The position numbers and the translations under genes are program-made. 64,000 bases of DNA, from NCBI RefSeq assembly GCF_003965815.1, contig NZ_RXOE01000002.1, forward strand, positions 62,001 to 126,000, given 5' to 3'. Positions 9,440-17,992 of the stretch are shown here, piece by piece. This DNA is from Variovorax gossypii (GTDB taxonomy: Bacteria; Pseudomonadota; Gammaproteobacteria; Burkholderiales; Burkholderiaceae_C). Positions within the stretch are counted from its first letter, which is position 1. Each line of letters opens with the position of its first letter. The notes beneath the pieces were generated by a model that saw only the letters and a program-made list of their open reading frames with translations, did not search any database and was not told the DNA's origin.

Positions 9440-10243
9440 ATGAACAACGACACCACCAAGCCCGCCGACTGGAAGACCTACGACCAGTTCGCGCTCGGCA
9501 TCGCCACCAACCGCCTGCCGCCCACCGACGCGCTCGCGGGCCAGACGCTGGTGCTGGCATTGCCCGACTTTCGCCTCACGCTGAAGCCGCGCACGCAGCA
9601 CACGATCGATTGGCAGGAGGAGGGCGCACGCGGCGGGCAGGAGCAGGGCGACTGGTACGAGGCCATCGAGGTCGCGCCCGACACCTTCTTTCTCGACATC
9701 ACCCAGGGCAGCCGTCCTACCGAGGCACTGACCGTGGTACTCAACACGCGCACGCGCCGCGTGCTCGCCATCCGCTGCCGCATCGTCAGCGCCGAGGAAG
9801 CTGCTGGCCAGCCGCGCGTGCCGCAGGACTTCTGGCCCGGCACGCTCGAAGGCGGCGCTGCCGCATCGGGCATCGAACCGCACGCCACGCGCGACCTCAT
9901 CGGCCTGCGCACCTGGCAGACCTACAGCCCCAACCACACCTACGAGCACACCTATCTGAGCTCGGAGCGCTACGCGTGGCAGTGCCTGGTCGGCGTGCAG
10001 CGCGGCCACGGCGACGTGGATCTCGCGAGCTACTGGAAGTTCGACGACGGGCAGTACGTCTTCACCTTCCGCGAGTTCCTGATCCCGGTCGCGTCGGTGT
10101 TCTTCTTCGACTTCGCGCAAGGCCGCTCGACCGGCAAGTTCCTCGGCGTCACCGGTGCCGGCGAAGTCGCCAACAACCCCGCGGGCGCCTTCATGCGCAA
10201 GGCCTCGCAGACCTTCTATCCGCCCGAGTTCGGGCCGGTCTGA
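9440..10243 (+). CDS. MoaF-like protein (monoamine-regulon type)
   Basis: 267 residues without signal peptide or membrane segment. The two-part layout, an N-terminal half with LPDFRLTLKP and a C-terminal half with SYWKFDDGQYVFTFREFLIPV followed by FFFDF and GKFLGVTGAG, matches what I know as the MoaF N- and C-terminal domains. The name comes from the Klebsiella monoamine regulon (moaEF). The label molybdenum-cofactor protein found in databases is probably a misreading. Biochemical role unknown; a lipocalin-like binding role is plausible. It follows the SDR by 10 bp, so it is co-transcribed and likely acts in the same pathway. Confidence 0.72.
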   Translation: MNNDTTKPADWKTYDQFALGIATNRLPPTDALAGQTLVLALPDFRLTLKPRTQHTIDWQEEGARGGQEQGDWYEAIEVAPDTFFLDITQGSRPTEALTVVLNTRTRRVLAIRCRIVSAEEAAGQPRVPQDFWPGTLEGGAAASGIEPHATRDLIGLRTWQTYSPNHTYEHTYLSSERYAWQCLVGVQRGHGDVDLASYWKFDDGQYVFTFREFLIPVASVFFFDFAQGRSTGKFLGVTGAGEVANNPAGAFMRKASQTFYPPEFGPV

Positions 10244-10288
10244 TCTCTTCCCTTCTTTTTTCGCTGTCACACCCAGGAGCTTCACCTC

Positions 10289-10678
10289 ATGCGCACGCCC
10301 CACCAGATCGTCGCCGACCACTACGCCGCCTCCGACCGCCAGGACCTCGAAGCCATGTTCGCCGACATCGCCGACGACGTGCAGTGGACCGAGATGGCCG
10401 GCTTTCCGTGCGCCGGCACGCACGTCGGTCCGGCGCAGGTGATCGAGAAGGTCTTCAAGGTGCTGGGCGCCGAGTGGGAGGGCTACCGCTTCGTGCTCGA
10501 GCGGCTGGTCGATGGCGGCGACACCGTGGTCGGCATCGGCGACTACCACGGCCGCAACCGCGCCACGGGCAAGACCATGCACGCGCGCGTCACCCACGTG
10601 TGGCAGGTGCAGGGCGGCAAGGTGCGGCGCTTCGAGCAGTTCACCGACACGCTGCTCGTGGCGCGGGCCATGCAGTGA
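10289..10678 (+). CDS. SnoaL-like / NTF2-fold protein
   Basis: 129-residue soluble protein with the pattern of the NTF2/SnoaL cone fold: an N-terminal helix (VADHYAASDRQDLEAMFADI), then DDVQWTEMAG, a GPAQV turn and strand-rich C-terminal half ending HVWQVQGGKVRRFEQFTDT. Members are ketosteroid-isomerase-like enzymes or ligand-binding proteins. A CAGGAG ribosome site precedes the ATG. Its place between the MoaF-like gene and the aldehyde dehydrogenase suggests isomerisation or hydration of a pathway intermediate, which is inference. Confidence 0.8.
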   Translation: MRTPHQIVADHYAASDRQDLEAMFADIADDVQWTEMAGFPCAGTHVGPAQVIEKVFKVLGAEWEGYRFVLERLVDGGDTVVGIGDYHGRNRATGKTMHARVTHVWQVQGGKVRRFEQFTDTLLVARAMQ

Positions 10679-10727
10679 CGGCACTTCTTTCTTCCTCCTC
10701 CTCAACGCATCGCCCCGGAGCCTCTTC

Positions 10728-12230
10728 ATGAATCTGCGAGACCTGTCGATCGAACACCTCGGCCAGGTGGGCCTGCTGGCGCAGCGCCGGCGCGGCAACC
10801 ACATCGACGGTCGCGAGGAAGCGCCCGTGAGCGGCAGCTACCTGCCCGTGGTCGACCCCGCCACCGAGATGACCGTGGCCGAGGCGCCCGACAGCGACGC
10901 GGCCGACGTGAATGCGGCAGTCGCCAGCGCGCGCCGCACCTTCGAGAGCGCCGCGTGGAAGTCGCTGCGACCGGCCGATCGCGAGCGCATGCTCTACACG
11001 CTGTCGACGCTGATCGAATCGCATGCCGACGAACTCAGCGCGCTCGAGACGCTGCAAAGCGGCAAGCTGCGCGGCATCGCGCGCATGGTTGACGTGGGCG
11101 CCGGCGCGGAGTTCGTGCGCTACATGGCGGGCTGGGCCACCAAGCTGGAAGGCCAGACGCTCGACAACTCCATCGGCATTCCGGGCCCGCAGTGGGTGAC
11201 GTACACGCGGCGCGAGCCGGTGGGCGTGGTGGGCGCCATCGTGCCGTGGAACTTTCCGCTCGCCATCGCGCTGTGGAAAGTGGCGCCCGCGCTCGCGGCC
11301 GGCTGCACCGTGGTGCTCAAGCCGTCGGAGGAAACACCGCTCACCGCGCTGCGGCTGGCCGAGCTGGCCATCGAAGCGGGCTTTCCGCCGGGCGCGCTCA
11401 ACGTGGTGTGCGGACGCGGCGCCACGGCCGGCGCGGCGCTCGCCGCGCATCCGGACATCCGCAAGATCAGCTTCACCGGATCGACCGGCGTGGGCCGGCT
11501 GATCGGCCATGCCGCCGTCGACAACATGGCGCGCTTCACGCTGGAGCTCGGCGGCAAGTCGCCGCTGATCGTGCTGGACGACGCCGACCCTGCCGCGGCG
11601 GCGCAGGGCGCGGCCAACGGCATCTTCTTCCACCAGGGGCAGGTGTGCACGGCGGGCTCGCGCGTGTACGTGCAGCGCGGCATCTTCGACAAGGTGGTGT
11701 CGCAGCTGGCTCAGGTGGCCGAGGGGCTGCACATCGGCTCGGGCTTCGATCCGCAGGCGCAGTTCGGCCCGCTGGTGTCGCGCCGCCACATGGACCGCGT
11801 GATGGCGCACATCGATGGCGCCGTGGCCGAGGGCGCGACGCTCGTGACCGGCGGCGGCCGCGCATTCGACGGCGGCTGCTTCGTGAAGCCCACCGTCTTC
11901 GTCGACGCGAAGCCCTCGATGCGCATCGTGCGCGAGGAAGTCTTCGGCCCGGTCGCGACCATCGTCCCCTTCGACGACGTGGAAGACGCGATCCGCATGG
12001 CCAACGACAGCGCCTATGGCCTGGCCGCCAGCGTGTGGTCGAACAGCCTCTCGGCCGTGCACCGCATCGTGCCGCGCCTGCAGGCGGGCGTGGTCTGGGT
12101 CAACGCGCACAACGTGCTCGACAACGCGCTGCCGCTGGGTGGAGTGAAGCAGTCGGGCTACGGGCGCGACCTGGGGCGCGCGGCGGTCGAGAGCTTCACC
12201 GAGCTCAAGAGCGTGTGCATGGCGGTGTAG
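10728..12230 (+). CDS. NAD(P)-dependent aldehyde dehydrogenase
   Basis: 500 residues, the usual length for class ALDH enzymes that oxidise aldehydes to carboxylates. The cofactor-binding PWNFPLAIALWK, KPSEETPL and SFTGSTGVGRLI segments are present, with the general base Glu273 in LELGGKSP and the nucleophile Cys307 in GQVCTAGSR. The ATG at 10728 begins MNLRDLSIEH; the frame extends upstream into the SnoaL gene without support. It is placed to complete oxidation of the alcohol handled by the GMC enzyme. Substrate unknown. Confidence 0.92.
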   Translation: MNLRDLSIEHLGQVGLLAQRRRGNHIDGREEAPVSGSYLPVVDPATEMTVAEAPDSDAADVNAAVASARRTFESAAWKSLRPADRERMLYTLSTLIESHADELSALETLQSGKLRGIARMVDVGAGAEFVRYMAGWATKLEGQTLDNSIGIPGPQWVTYTRREPVGVVGAIVPWNFPLAIALWKVAPALAAGCTVVLKPSEETPLTALRLAELAIEAGFPPGALNVVCGRGATAGAALAAHPDIRKISFTGSTGVGRLIGHAAVDNMARFTLELGGKSPLIVLDDADPAAAAQGAANGIFFHQGQVCTAGSRVYVQRGIFDKVVSQLAQVAEGLHIGSGFDPQAQFGPLVSRRHMDRVMAHIDGAVAEGATLVTGGGRAFDGGCFVKPTVFVDAKPSMRIVREEVFGPVATIVPFDDVEDAIRMANDSAYGLAASVWSNSLSAVHRIVPRLQAGVVWVNAHNVLDNALPLGGVKQSGYGRDLGRAAVESFTELKSVCMAV

Positions 12231-12273
12231 CCGCCGCAGTTCCGGTCACGAGAAAGAACAGGAGACATTCATC

Positions 12274-13542
12274 ATGAAGAGACACCAAAAGAAGATCGCG
12301 CTGTCCGCATTCGTCGGCGCAATGGGCATCGCAGGCGCGGGCGGTGCATGGGCACAGTCGGGCCTCGACTGCGGCCTCAACACCGGCAAGCCCGCCACGG
12401 GCGAGCCCATTCCCATCGGTGCGGTGGTCGGCAAGACCGGCCCCGACGACTTCAGCGCCTCGGGCCAGGCGGCGGCCGCGTACTTCAAGTGCGTGAATGC
12501 CAACGGCGGCATCAACGGCCGCCCGGTCGACTACATCGTGGTCGACGACCAGTGGAACCCCGAGACCGCCGCGCAGGTCGCCTCCAAGCTGGTGAAGGAC
12601 CGCAAGGTGGTCGCGCTCGCGGGCAGCACCAGCTTCGTGGAGTGCGGTGCCAACGCCAAGATGTACGCCGACGAGGGCGTGATGGTCATCGCCGGCACGG
12701 GCGTGCCGCGCGAGTGCTTCAACGCGCGCAACTACGTGCCGGTGAACGCGGGGCCGCGCGTGTCGGCCACCATCGCCGCGATGTACGCCGCGCAGAAGTA
12801 CAAGGCGAAGAAGATGGTCTGCATCATTCCGAACATCCCCAGCCTGGGCAACTGGGCCTGCGAAGGGCCGAAGGAGTGGGGCAGGAAGAACGGCGTGGAG
12901 GTCGAGACCATCGCCATCGACCCCGGCTCGGCCGATGCAACTTCGACCATGCTGCAGGCGGCCGCCAAGAAGCCCGACACCATCATCATGAACGTGCCCA
13001 AGGGCATCCTGGTGCCGATGCTGGCGGCCGCCGAGCAGCAGAACATCGGCAAGAAGATCCGCTTCGTGTCGGCCGCGCCGGCCTACAACGCCGACGTGCC
13101 CAAGGCCATCGGGCCTTACTGGAAGGGCAACTTCGACGTCAACCTCGAATTCAACCCGCTCGAATCGGCCGGCCCGGACAACAAGAACTGGCTCGCGGTG
13201 ATGGACAAGTACGGCGCGAAGAGCGACCCGCGCGACACCTTCTCGCAGGCCGGCTACCTGGCCGCGCGCATCGTGACGCAGGCGCTGCTGAAGATGGACC
13301 CGAAGAAGATCGACCGCGCGGGCGTGACCGACGCGCTGCGCAAGGTCAGCGACTTCAAGAGCGACATCCTCTGCAAGCCCTTCTACGTGGGCAGCGGCAA
13401 CCGCCACAACGCCAACAACAGCGGCCCGGTCGCCAGCCCCGACGGCAACGGCTGGCGCTTCGCGCCCGGCGGCTGCCTGACGGCGGAAGACCCGGAGCTG
13501 GTCGACATCCGCGCCGACGAGCAGAAGATGGGCCTGAAGTAG
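12274..13542 (+). CDS. Branched-chain-amino-acid-type ABC transporter, periplasmic binding protein
   Basis: 422 residues with a signal peptide (KKIALSAFVGAMGIAG, cleavage after AWA near residue 27) and a type-I periplasmic binding protein of the Leu/Ile/Val (Peripla_BP_6) kind: IPIGAVVGKTGPDD, an NANGGINGRPVDYI turn and AGTGVPRECF. It carries several cysteines, unusual for LivJ but found in divergent members. A clear GGAG precedes the ATG. It is followed at once by both permeases and both ATPases. The ligand is most likely the alcohol or amino compound oxidised by the upstream enzymes rather than leucine. Confidence 0.88.
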   Translation: MKRHQKKIALSAFVGAMGIAGAGGAWAQSGLDCGLNTGKPATGEPIPIGAVVGKTGPDDFSASGQAAAAYFKCVNANGGINGRPVDYIVVDDQWNPETAAQVASKLVKDRKVVALAGSTSFVECGANAKMYADEGVMVIAGTGVPRECFNARNYVPVNAGPRVSATIAAMYAAQKYKAKKMVCIIPNIPSLGNWACEGPKEWGRKNGVEVETIAIDPGSADATSTMLQAAAKKPDTIIMNVPKGILVPMLAAAEQQNIGKKIRFVSAAPAYNADVPKAIGPYWKGNFDVNLEFNPLESAGPDNKNWLAVMDKYGAKSDPRDTFSQAGYLAARIVTQALLKMDPKKIDRAGVTDALRKVSDFKSDILCKPFYVGSGNRHNANNSGPVASPDGNGWRFAPGGCLTAEDPELVDIRADEQKMGLK

Positions 13543-13554
13543 GCACGCCCTGCC

Positions 13555-14424
13555 ATGGAGGAATACCTGCCCTTCGTCATCTCCGGCCTGGGCCTGGGCG
13601 CGGTCTATGCGCTCTCTGGCGTGGGGCTGGTGGTGCTCTACCGCTCGTCGGGCGTGCTGAACTTCGCGTTCGGTGCCATCGGCGCGATCGGCGCCTACGT
13701 GGCCTGGTCGATGCTCGAGGCCGACTGGCCGCAGGCCCTTGCGTGGTCCGCGGCCATTGTCACGGCGATGCTGCTCTCGCTGGCCTACGGTCGCCTGCTG
13801 GCGCCGCGCCTCTCGCACCGCGACCCGACCATCCGCAGCATCGCCACGCTGGGCTTCGCGCTGGTGGTGGTCGGCTTCACCGAGTGGTACTGGGGCGAGC
13901 AGCCGCGCCGGCTGGTGCTGCCGACCGACGCGGGCGCACTCGACTTCGTGCTCGGCGAGGTCGACGTGCGCCTCACCCACACGCGCGCGCTGGGGCTCGC
14001 GCTGGCCGTGCTGATGATGGGCGGCGTCGGCCTGCTGCTGTCGAAGACGCGCGTGGGCCTGAAGATGCGCGCGCTGGCCAACGACCGAGACCTGAGCGCG
14101 CTGCTGGGCATTCGCGTGCTGGGGGTGGACACGGTGGCCTGGGTGCTCAGCGGCGCCTTTGCCGGCGTGTGCGGTCTGCTGCTGGCCAACATCGTGCGGC
14201 TGCAGGCCACGCTGTTGACCTTCCTGGTGATTCCCGCATTCGCGGCGGCCATCATCGGCCGGCTGCATTCGCTGCCGGCCACGGTGGCGGGCGGCATCGC
14301 CATCGGCGTGCTGGAGGCGCTGGCGATCACGGTGCCTGGCTTCGCGTCGTTCCGCACGGCCACGCCGTTCCTGATTGCGCTGGCGATGATCGTGTTCTAT
14401 CGCACGGGGACTCGGCAGGCATGA
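13555..14424 (+). CDS. Branched-chain-type ABC transporter permease (LivH family)
   Basis: 289-residue polytopic inner-membrane protein with about eight hydrophobic helices. LivH hallmarks are visible: GLGLGAVYALSGVGLVVLYR at the N-terminus, GVLNFAFGAIG, and the cytoplasmic KTRVGLKMRALANDR coupling region followed by LGIRVLGVDT. It starts 12 bp after the binding-protein gene, and its stop overlaps the next start as ATGA, showing translational coupling. Confidence 0.92.
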   Translation: MEEYLPFVISGLGLGAVYALSGVGLVVLYRSSGVLNFAFGAIGAIGAYVAWSMLEADWPQALAWSAAIVTAMLLSLAYGRLLAPRLSHRDPTIRSIATLGFALVVVGFTEWYWGEQPRRLVLPTDAGALDFVLGEVDVRLTHTRALGLALAVLMMGGVGLLLSKTRVGLKMRALANDRDLSALLGIRVLGVDTVAWVLSGAFAGVCGLLLANIVRLQATLLTFLVIPAFAAAIIGRLHSLPATVAGGIAIGVLEALAITVPGFASFRTATPFLIALAMIVFYRTGTRQA

Positions 14425-15494
14425 GCAGCGCTTCCTCGACCATTGCAGGAGCTATGCCGGCGCAGGAGGTGCTGCCTGCCTCGCTCGCCGAAGCCTCGCG
14501 CCGCGCGCGCATTTCGCTGGCGGTGATGGTGGGCAGCGTGCTGCTCATCGGCCTCGTGGTGCCGTGGCTGGCCAATGCCTACTGGATCAAGACGCTCACT
14601 TCATCGCTCGCGCTGTCGATCGCGGCGGCCGGCGTGGCGCTGCTCTACGGGCAGCTCGGGCTGGTGTCGCTGTGCCAGTACGCGCTGCTCGGCGCGGGCG
14701 GCTGGATCGCGCTGCGCGCGGGGCACGGGCTGGGCTGGCCATTCGAGCTGTCGGTGCTCGCGGGCGGGCTGCTGTCGTGCGCGGTGGGCATGCTCGCAGG
14801 CCTGCCGGCGCTGCGGCTCAAGGGGCTGTACCTGGCGCTCGTCACGATGATGATGGCGGGCGGCTTCCAGGTGGTCATCAACGTCACGGGCTTTCCTGAC
14901 GGCGGCGCCGGCTGGCTGGGCCGCGTGTTCGGCAGCGAGCGGCTCATGATGCCCCGGCCCGCGCTGGCGCTCACCGATGCAGCCTATTTTCGCTACGTGG
15001 CCGTGTGGCTGGCGGTGGTGCTGGTGCTGATCGAGCTGCACCGGCGCACGCGCGCCGGGCGTTCGTGGGCGTTGATCCGTCGCGGCGAGGCGGCGGCCGT
15101 GGCGGCCGGCGTGAACATCCTGCGCTACCAGACCTGGGCCTTCGGCCTGGCCGGCTTCTGCGCCGGCGTGGCGGGCGCATTGCTCGCGGGTGGGGTGGGG
15201 CAGCTCGACGGGCGCGCCTTCACCGCGGGCGACTCGGTGATGCTGTTCGCGCTCACGGTGGTGGGCGGCGTCTATCACTGGGCCGGCGCGCTGATTGCGG
15301 GGCTGCTGCTGCGGGCGGTGCCTGCGTTGCTGACGGACTTCGGTGTCAACGGTTATCTGGCGATGATCTTCTTCGGTGTGGCGCTGCTGCATGCCCTCAT
15401 CACCGCGCCGAGCGGCATTGCAGGGCAACTGGCGGGGTTGATCGACGCGGTCCGCAAACGGCTCCCGGGTGCGGGCAAGGACGCAGCGCCATGA
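14421..15494 (+). CDS. Branched-chain-type ABC transporter permease (LivM family)
   Basis: 357-residue second permease. Hallmarks are LLYGQLGLVSLCQYALLGAG, the GLPALRLKGLYLALVT motif and the coupling loop RRGEAAAVAAGVNILRYQ. About nine or ten membrane helices, with an extra non-hydrophobic N-terminal 30 residues. The ATG at 14421 overlaps the LivH stop by four bases, and the 3' end overlaps the ATPase start by four bases, so LivH, LivM and the ATPase are made together. Confidence 0.92.
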   Translation: MSSASSTIAGAMPAQEVLPASLAEASRRARISLAVMVGSVLLIGLVVPWLANAYWIKTLTSSLALSIAAAGVALLYGQLGLVSLCQYALLGAGGWIALRAGHGLGWPFELSVLAGGLLSCAVGMLAGLPALRLKGLYLALVTMMMAGGFQVVINVTGFPDGGAGWLGRVFGSERLMMPRPALALTDAAYFRYVAVWLAVVLVLIELHRRTRAGRSWALIRRGEAAAVAAGVNILRYQTWAFGLAGFCAGVAGALLAGGVGQLDGRAFTAGDSVMLFALTVVGGVYHWAGALIAGLLLRAVPALLTDFGVNGYLAMIFFGVALLHALITAPSGIAGQLAGLIDAVRKRLPGAGKDAAP

Positions 15495-16198
15495 TCCGCA
15501 TCAGCGATCTCACCGTCGCCTTCGGCGGCGTCAAGGCCATCGATGCGCTCACGGCCGAACTCGACGCGCCGGTGTGCGGCCTCATCGGCCCCAACGGCGC
15601 TGGCAAGACCACGCTGGTCAACGTGCTCAGCGGCCTGGTGCTGCCGCGCAGCGGCACGGTCGCGGTGGACGGTGCCGACCTGCTGGGCCTGAAGCCCATC
15701 GAGCGCGTGCGCTTCGGTCTGCGCCGCTCCTTCCAGACCGAGCAGGTGGTGGAGGACCTGAGCGTGTGGGACAACGTGCGCGCCTTGCTCGACCATGTGC
15801 CGCATGCGCGCGGCGATGCTGTTGCACAGGTCACGCGGGCGCTGGCGTACACCGGCCTGCTCGACGCGGCCACGGTGCTGGGCCATCGGCTCAACCTGTT
15901 CCAGCGCCGCATGCTCGAGATCGCCAAGTCGCTGGTCGGCGCGCCCAAGTTGCTGCTGCTCGACGAGCCCGGCGCGGGCCTCACCGAGCAGGAAGCCGGC
16001 GCGCTGCGGCGCGTGATCGGCTCGGTGCACGCCTTCTGCGGCGCGCAGGTGCTGCTGATCGACCACGACGTCGACCTGATCGCCGCCACCTGCACGCAGA
16101 CCCTGGTGCTCGATTTCGGCCGCCGCCTCGCGCTCGGCCCGACGCGCGAGGTGCTCGACGACCCGGCCGTGCGCAAGGCCTATCTCGGAACGGAGTGA
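15491..16198 (+). CDS. Branched-chain-type ABC transporter ATPase (LivG family), degenerate signature motif
   Basis: 235-residue cytoplasmic ATPase. Walker A is GPNGAGKTT (33-41), the Q-loop lies near RRSFQTEQVV, Walker B is LLLLDEP (Asp158, Glu159) and the H-loop His is 192. The position of the LSGGQ signature reads LNLFQ (134-138), so both glycines that normally contact ATP in the partner site are missing, although the following RRMLEIAKSL is normal. The partner ATPase has a perfect LSGGQ, so the heterodimer may have one impaired site. Slightly shorter than typical LivG (about 255). Confidence 0.9.
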   Translation: MIRISDLTVAFGGVKAIDALTAELDAPVCGLIGPNGAGKTTLVNVLSGLVLPRSGTVAVDGADLLGLKPIERVRFGLRRSFQTEQVVEDLSVWDNVRALLDHVPHARGDAVAQVTRALAYTGLLDAATVLGHRLNLFQRRMLEIAKSLVGAPKLLLLDEPGAGLTEQEAGALRRVIGSVHAFCGAQVLLIDHDVDLIAATCTQTLVLDFGRRLALGPTREVLDDPAVRKAYLGTE

Positions 16199-16208
16199 CA
16201 AGCACATC

Positions 16209-16916
16209 ATGCTCAGCGTGAACGATCTGCGCCTGCAGCGCGGCGGCAAGGCCGTGCTGCACGGCATCGACCTGCAGGTGCCGCCCGGAGAAGTGACGGC
16301 GCTGCTGGGCGCCAACGGCGCGGGCAAGTCGAGCACGGTGATGGCCATCGGCGGTGCGCTGCCGTTGACCGGCGGCCGGATCGAGGTCGAAGGAAATGCG
16401 CTGCACGGCCAGCGGCCCGAGCGCGTGCGCGCGCTCGGCGTGGCGGTGGTGCCTGAGGGGCATCGCGTGCTCGGCGATCTCTCGGTGCTCGACAACCTGC
16501 GCGCAGCCGCCACTGCGTTGCCGGCGGCACGCGTGGCCGACGCAGTGGAACAGGTGCTCGCGGTGTTTCCCGAACTGCGCGTGAAGCTCGCGCTGCCCGC
16601 GCGTTCGCTCTCGGGCGGGCAGAAGCAGATGGTCTGCATCGCGCAGGCGCTGATCGGCAAGCCGCGCTACCTGGCCATCGACGAGCTCTCGCTGGGGCTC
16701 GCGCCCACGGTGGTGAAGCGGCTGGTGGAGGTGGTGCAGCAGGTCGCGCGCGAAGGCGTGGGCGTGCTGCTGATCGAGCAGTTCACGACGGTGGCGCTCG
16801 CGGTGTCGAGCCGTGCCTACGTGCTGGAGCGCGGGCGCATGGCCTTCGCGGGTTCGTCGCAGGAGCTGCGCAGCCGGCCGGAGATACTGCACAGCAGCTA
16901 TCTCGCGGCGGCCTGA
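16209..16916 (+). CDS. Branched-chain-type ABC transporter ATPase (LivF family)
   Basis: 235-residue ATPase with Walker A GANGAGKS (34-41), the LivF-type VVPEGHRVLGDLSVLDNL segment, a canonical LSGGQKQM signature, an ELSLGLAP Walker B region and an EQF switch in place of the usual His dipeptide. It forms the second half of the importer's nucleotide-binding dimer. Last gene of the operon that starts at 6942; the next gene is on the opposite strand 9 bp away, and I see no clear terminator hairpin. Confidence 0.92.
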   Translation: MLSVNDLRLQRGGKAVLHGIDLQVPPGEVTALLGANGAGKSSTVMAIGGALPLTGGRIEVEGNALHGQRPERVRALGVAVVPEGHRVLGDLSVLDNLRAAATALPAARVADAVEQVLAVFPELRVKLALPARSLSGGQKQMVCIAQALIGKPRYLAIDELSLGLAPTVVKRLVEVVQQVAREGVGVLLIEQFTTVALAVSSRAYVLERGRMAFAGSSQELRSRPEILHSSYLAAA

Positions 16917-16925
16917 AGACTTTCC

Positions 16926-17228
16926 TTACTTCGGCGTGCCGCCCGGCTTGGGCAGGCTGTGCGGCTTGGCTTCGCGCGCCTCGGCACGGGCCTCGCCAGC
17001 CTTCTCCGTCTTGCTGGGCGTCGTTACGGCCGAGCCCTCGCCGCGCGCGGTGCCTCCGTCCTTGATGCGCACCGCGCCGGGTTGCTTGTTGTTCTTCTTC
17101 GCTTCGGCGGCGGCCTGCGGCTTGCTGTCGAAGTCGGCCTCGGCTTCGGCGCTATGGGCGTGCGGTTGCTGCGCGAAGGCGGTGGAGAAGAGGGCGAGGG
17201 TGCCGAGGGCGAGCAGGGTGCGTTTCAC
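16926..17228 (-). CDS. Small secreted low-complexity protein, unknown function
   Basis: 100 residues with a good signal peptide (KRTLLALGTLALFSTAFA, cleavage near residue 19). The mature part is hydrophilic, rich in Ala, Lys, Glu and Pro, with no hydrophobic core, so it is probably disordered. A His/Ala start (QQPHAHSAEAEADF) is the only distinctive feature. A purine-rich ribosome site precedes the ATG at 17228. No family recognised. It lies downstream of a two-component pair on the same strand, but 114 bp separate them. Confidence 0.65.
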   Translation of the reverse strand: MKRTLLALGTLALFSTAFAQQPHAHSAEAEADFDSKPQAAAEAKKNNKQPGAVRIKDGGTARGEGSAVTTPSKTEKAGEARAEAREAKPHSLPKPGGTPK

Positions 17229-17342
17229 GAAAGGTTCCTTCCTGTTGAGTTGGTGGAACCGACTCTAGGAAGGCTGCCTGCCGGAGAAGCCGACGCCGCG
17301 ATTACGCTTTCGTCATGTGCGGCACCGCGTACCGTGTCGCGG

Positions 17343-17975
17343 TCAATGGATCAGGCCATTCCGCACGGCATAGAGGACAAGTTCGGCAGTGCTCGAAACA
17401 CCCAGCTTTTCCAGCAGATGCGCGCGATGGGTGCTGACGGTCTTCACGCTGATCAGCATCTCCTCGCCGATGTGCGTCAGCGACATCCCCTTGAGCAGCA
17501 TCAGCATGATCTGGTGTTCGCGCGTCGTCAGCCGCTGGTGGGGTGGGCGCATGTCGATGCCCCGGCCCTGCTGGTGAATCTGCGACGCGAGCCCGCTGCT
17601 CACATACTGGCCGCCTCCGGCCACCAGGCGTATCGCCCCCATGAGTTCCGTCGGTTCCGAGTCCTTGGCGACGTAGCCGTTCGCCCCTTCGCGGATGGCC
17701 ACCAGCGCGTACTGGGTTTCCGGATACATCGACAGCACGAGCACGGGAAGCCGGGGCCACCTGATCCGCAGCGACGCGAGCAGGTCGAGCCCGCTGCGAC
17801 CCTCGAGGTTGATGTCCAGCAGAACCAGGCTGAAGCGGCACTGCTGGAGCAGCTCGAGCGCCTGCGCGAAGTTGCTGGCCTGGCCGGCCACGCGGATGTC
17901 GCTCTCGTCCAGCATCAGCCGCTGCAGGCCCGAGCGGAATATCGCGTGGTCGTCAACGATCAGCAGGTCGATCAT
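17343..17975 (-). CDS. Response regulator, NarL/FixJ family
   Basis: 210 residues: receiver domain (residues 1-120; acidic pocket Asp8/Asp9, phospho-acceptor Asp54 in LVLLDINL, Lys in GYVAKDSEP) and a C-terminal LuxR-type helix-turn-helix (LTTREHQIMLMLLKGMS, then ISVKTVSTHRAHLLEKLGV). The upstream kinase gene ends 17 bp before this start, so the two form a cognate pair in one operon. DNA-binding targets are not evident. Confidence 0.93.
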   Translation of the reverse strand: MIDLLIVDDHAIFRSGLQRLMLDESDIRVAGQASNFAQALELLQQCRFSLVLLDINLEGRSGLDLLASLRIRWPRLPVLVLSMYPETQYALVAIREGANGYVAKDSEPTELMGAIRLVAGGGQYVSSGLASQIHQQGRGIDMRPPHQRLTTREHQIMLMLLKGMSLTHIGEEMLISVKTVSTHRAHLLEKLGVSSTAELVLYAVRNGLIH

Positions 17976-17992
17976 CCGGCTGCCTTCGGCTT

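Noticed and set aside
12348..15494. 1048-codon plus-strand frame covering binding-protein and permease genes
   Set aside because: Its first two thirds are an Arg/Gly-rich shadow of the binding protein and LivH in another frame; only the last 357 codons are the real LivM.
16917..16925. Terminator of the ten-gene operon
   Set aside because: The gap is 9 bp with no hairpin; termination must occur inside the convergent gene or be Rho-dependent.
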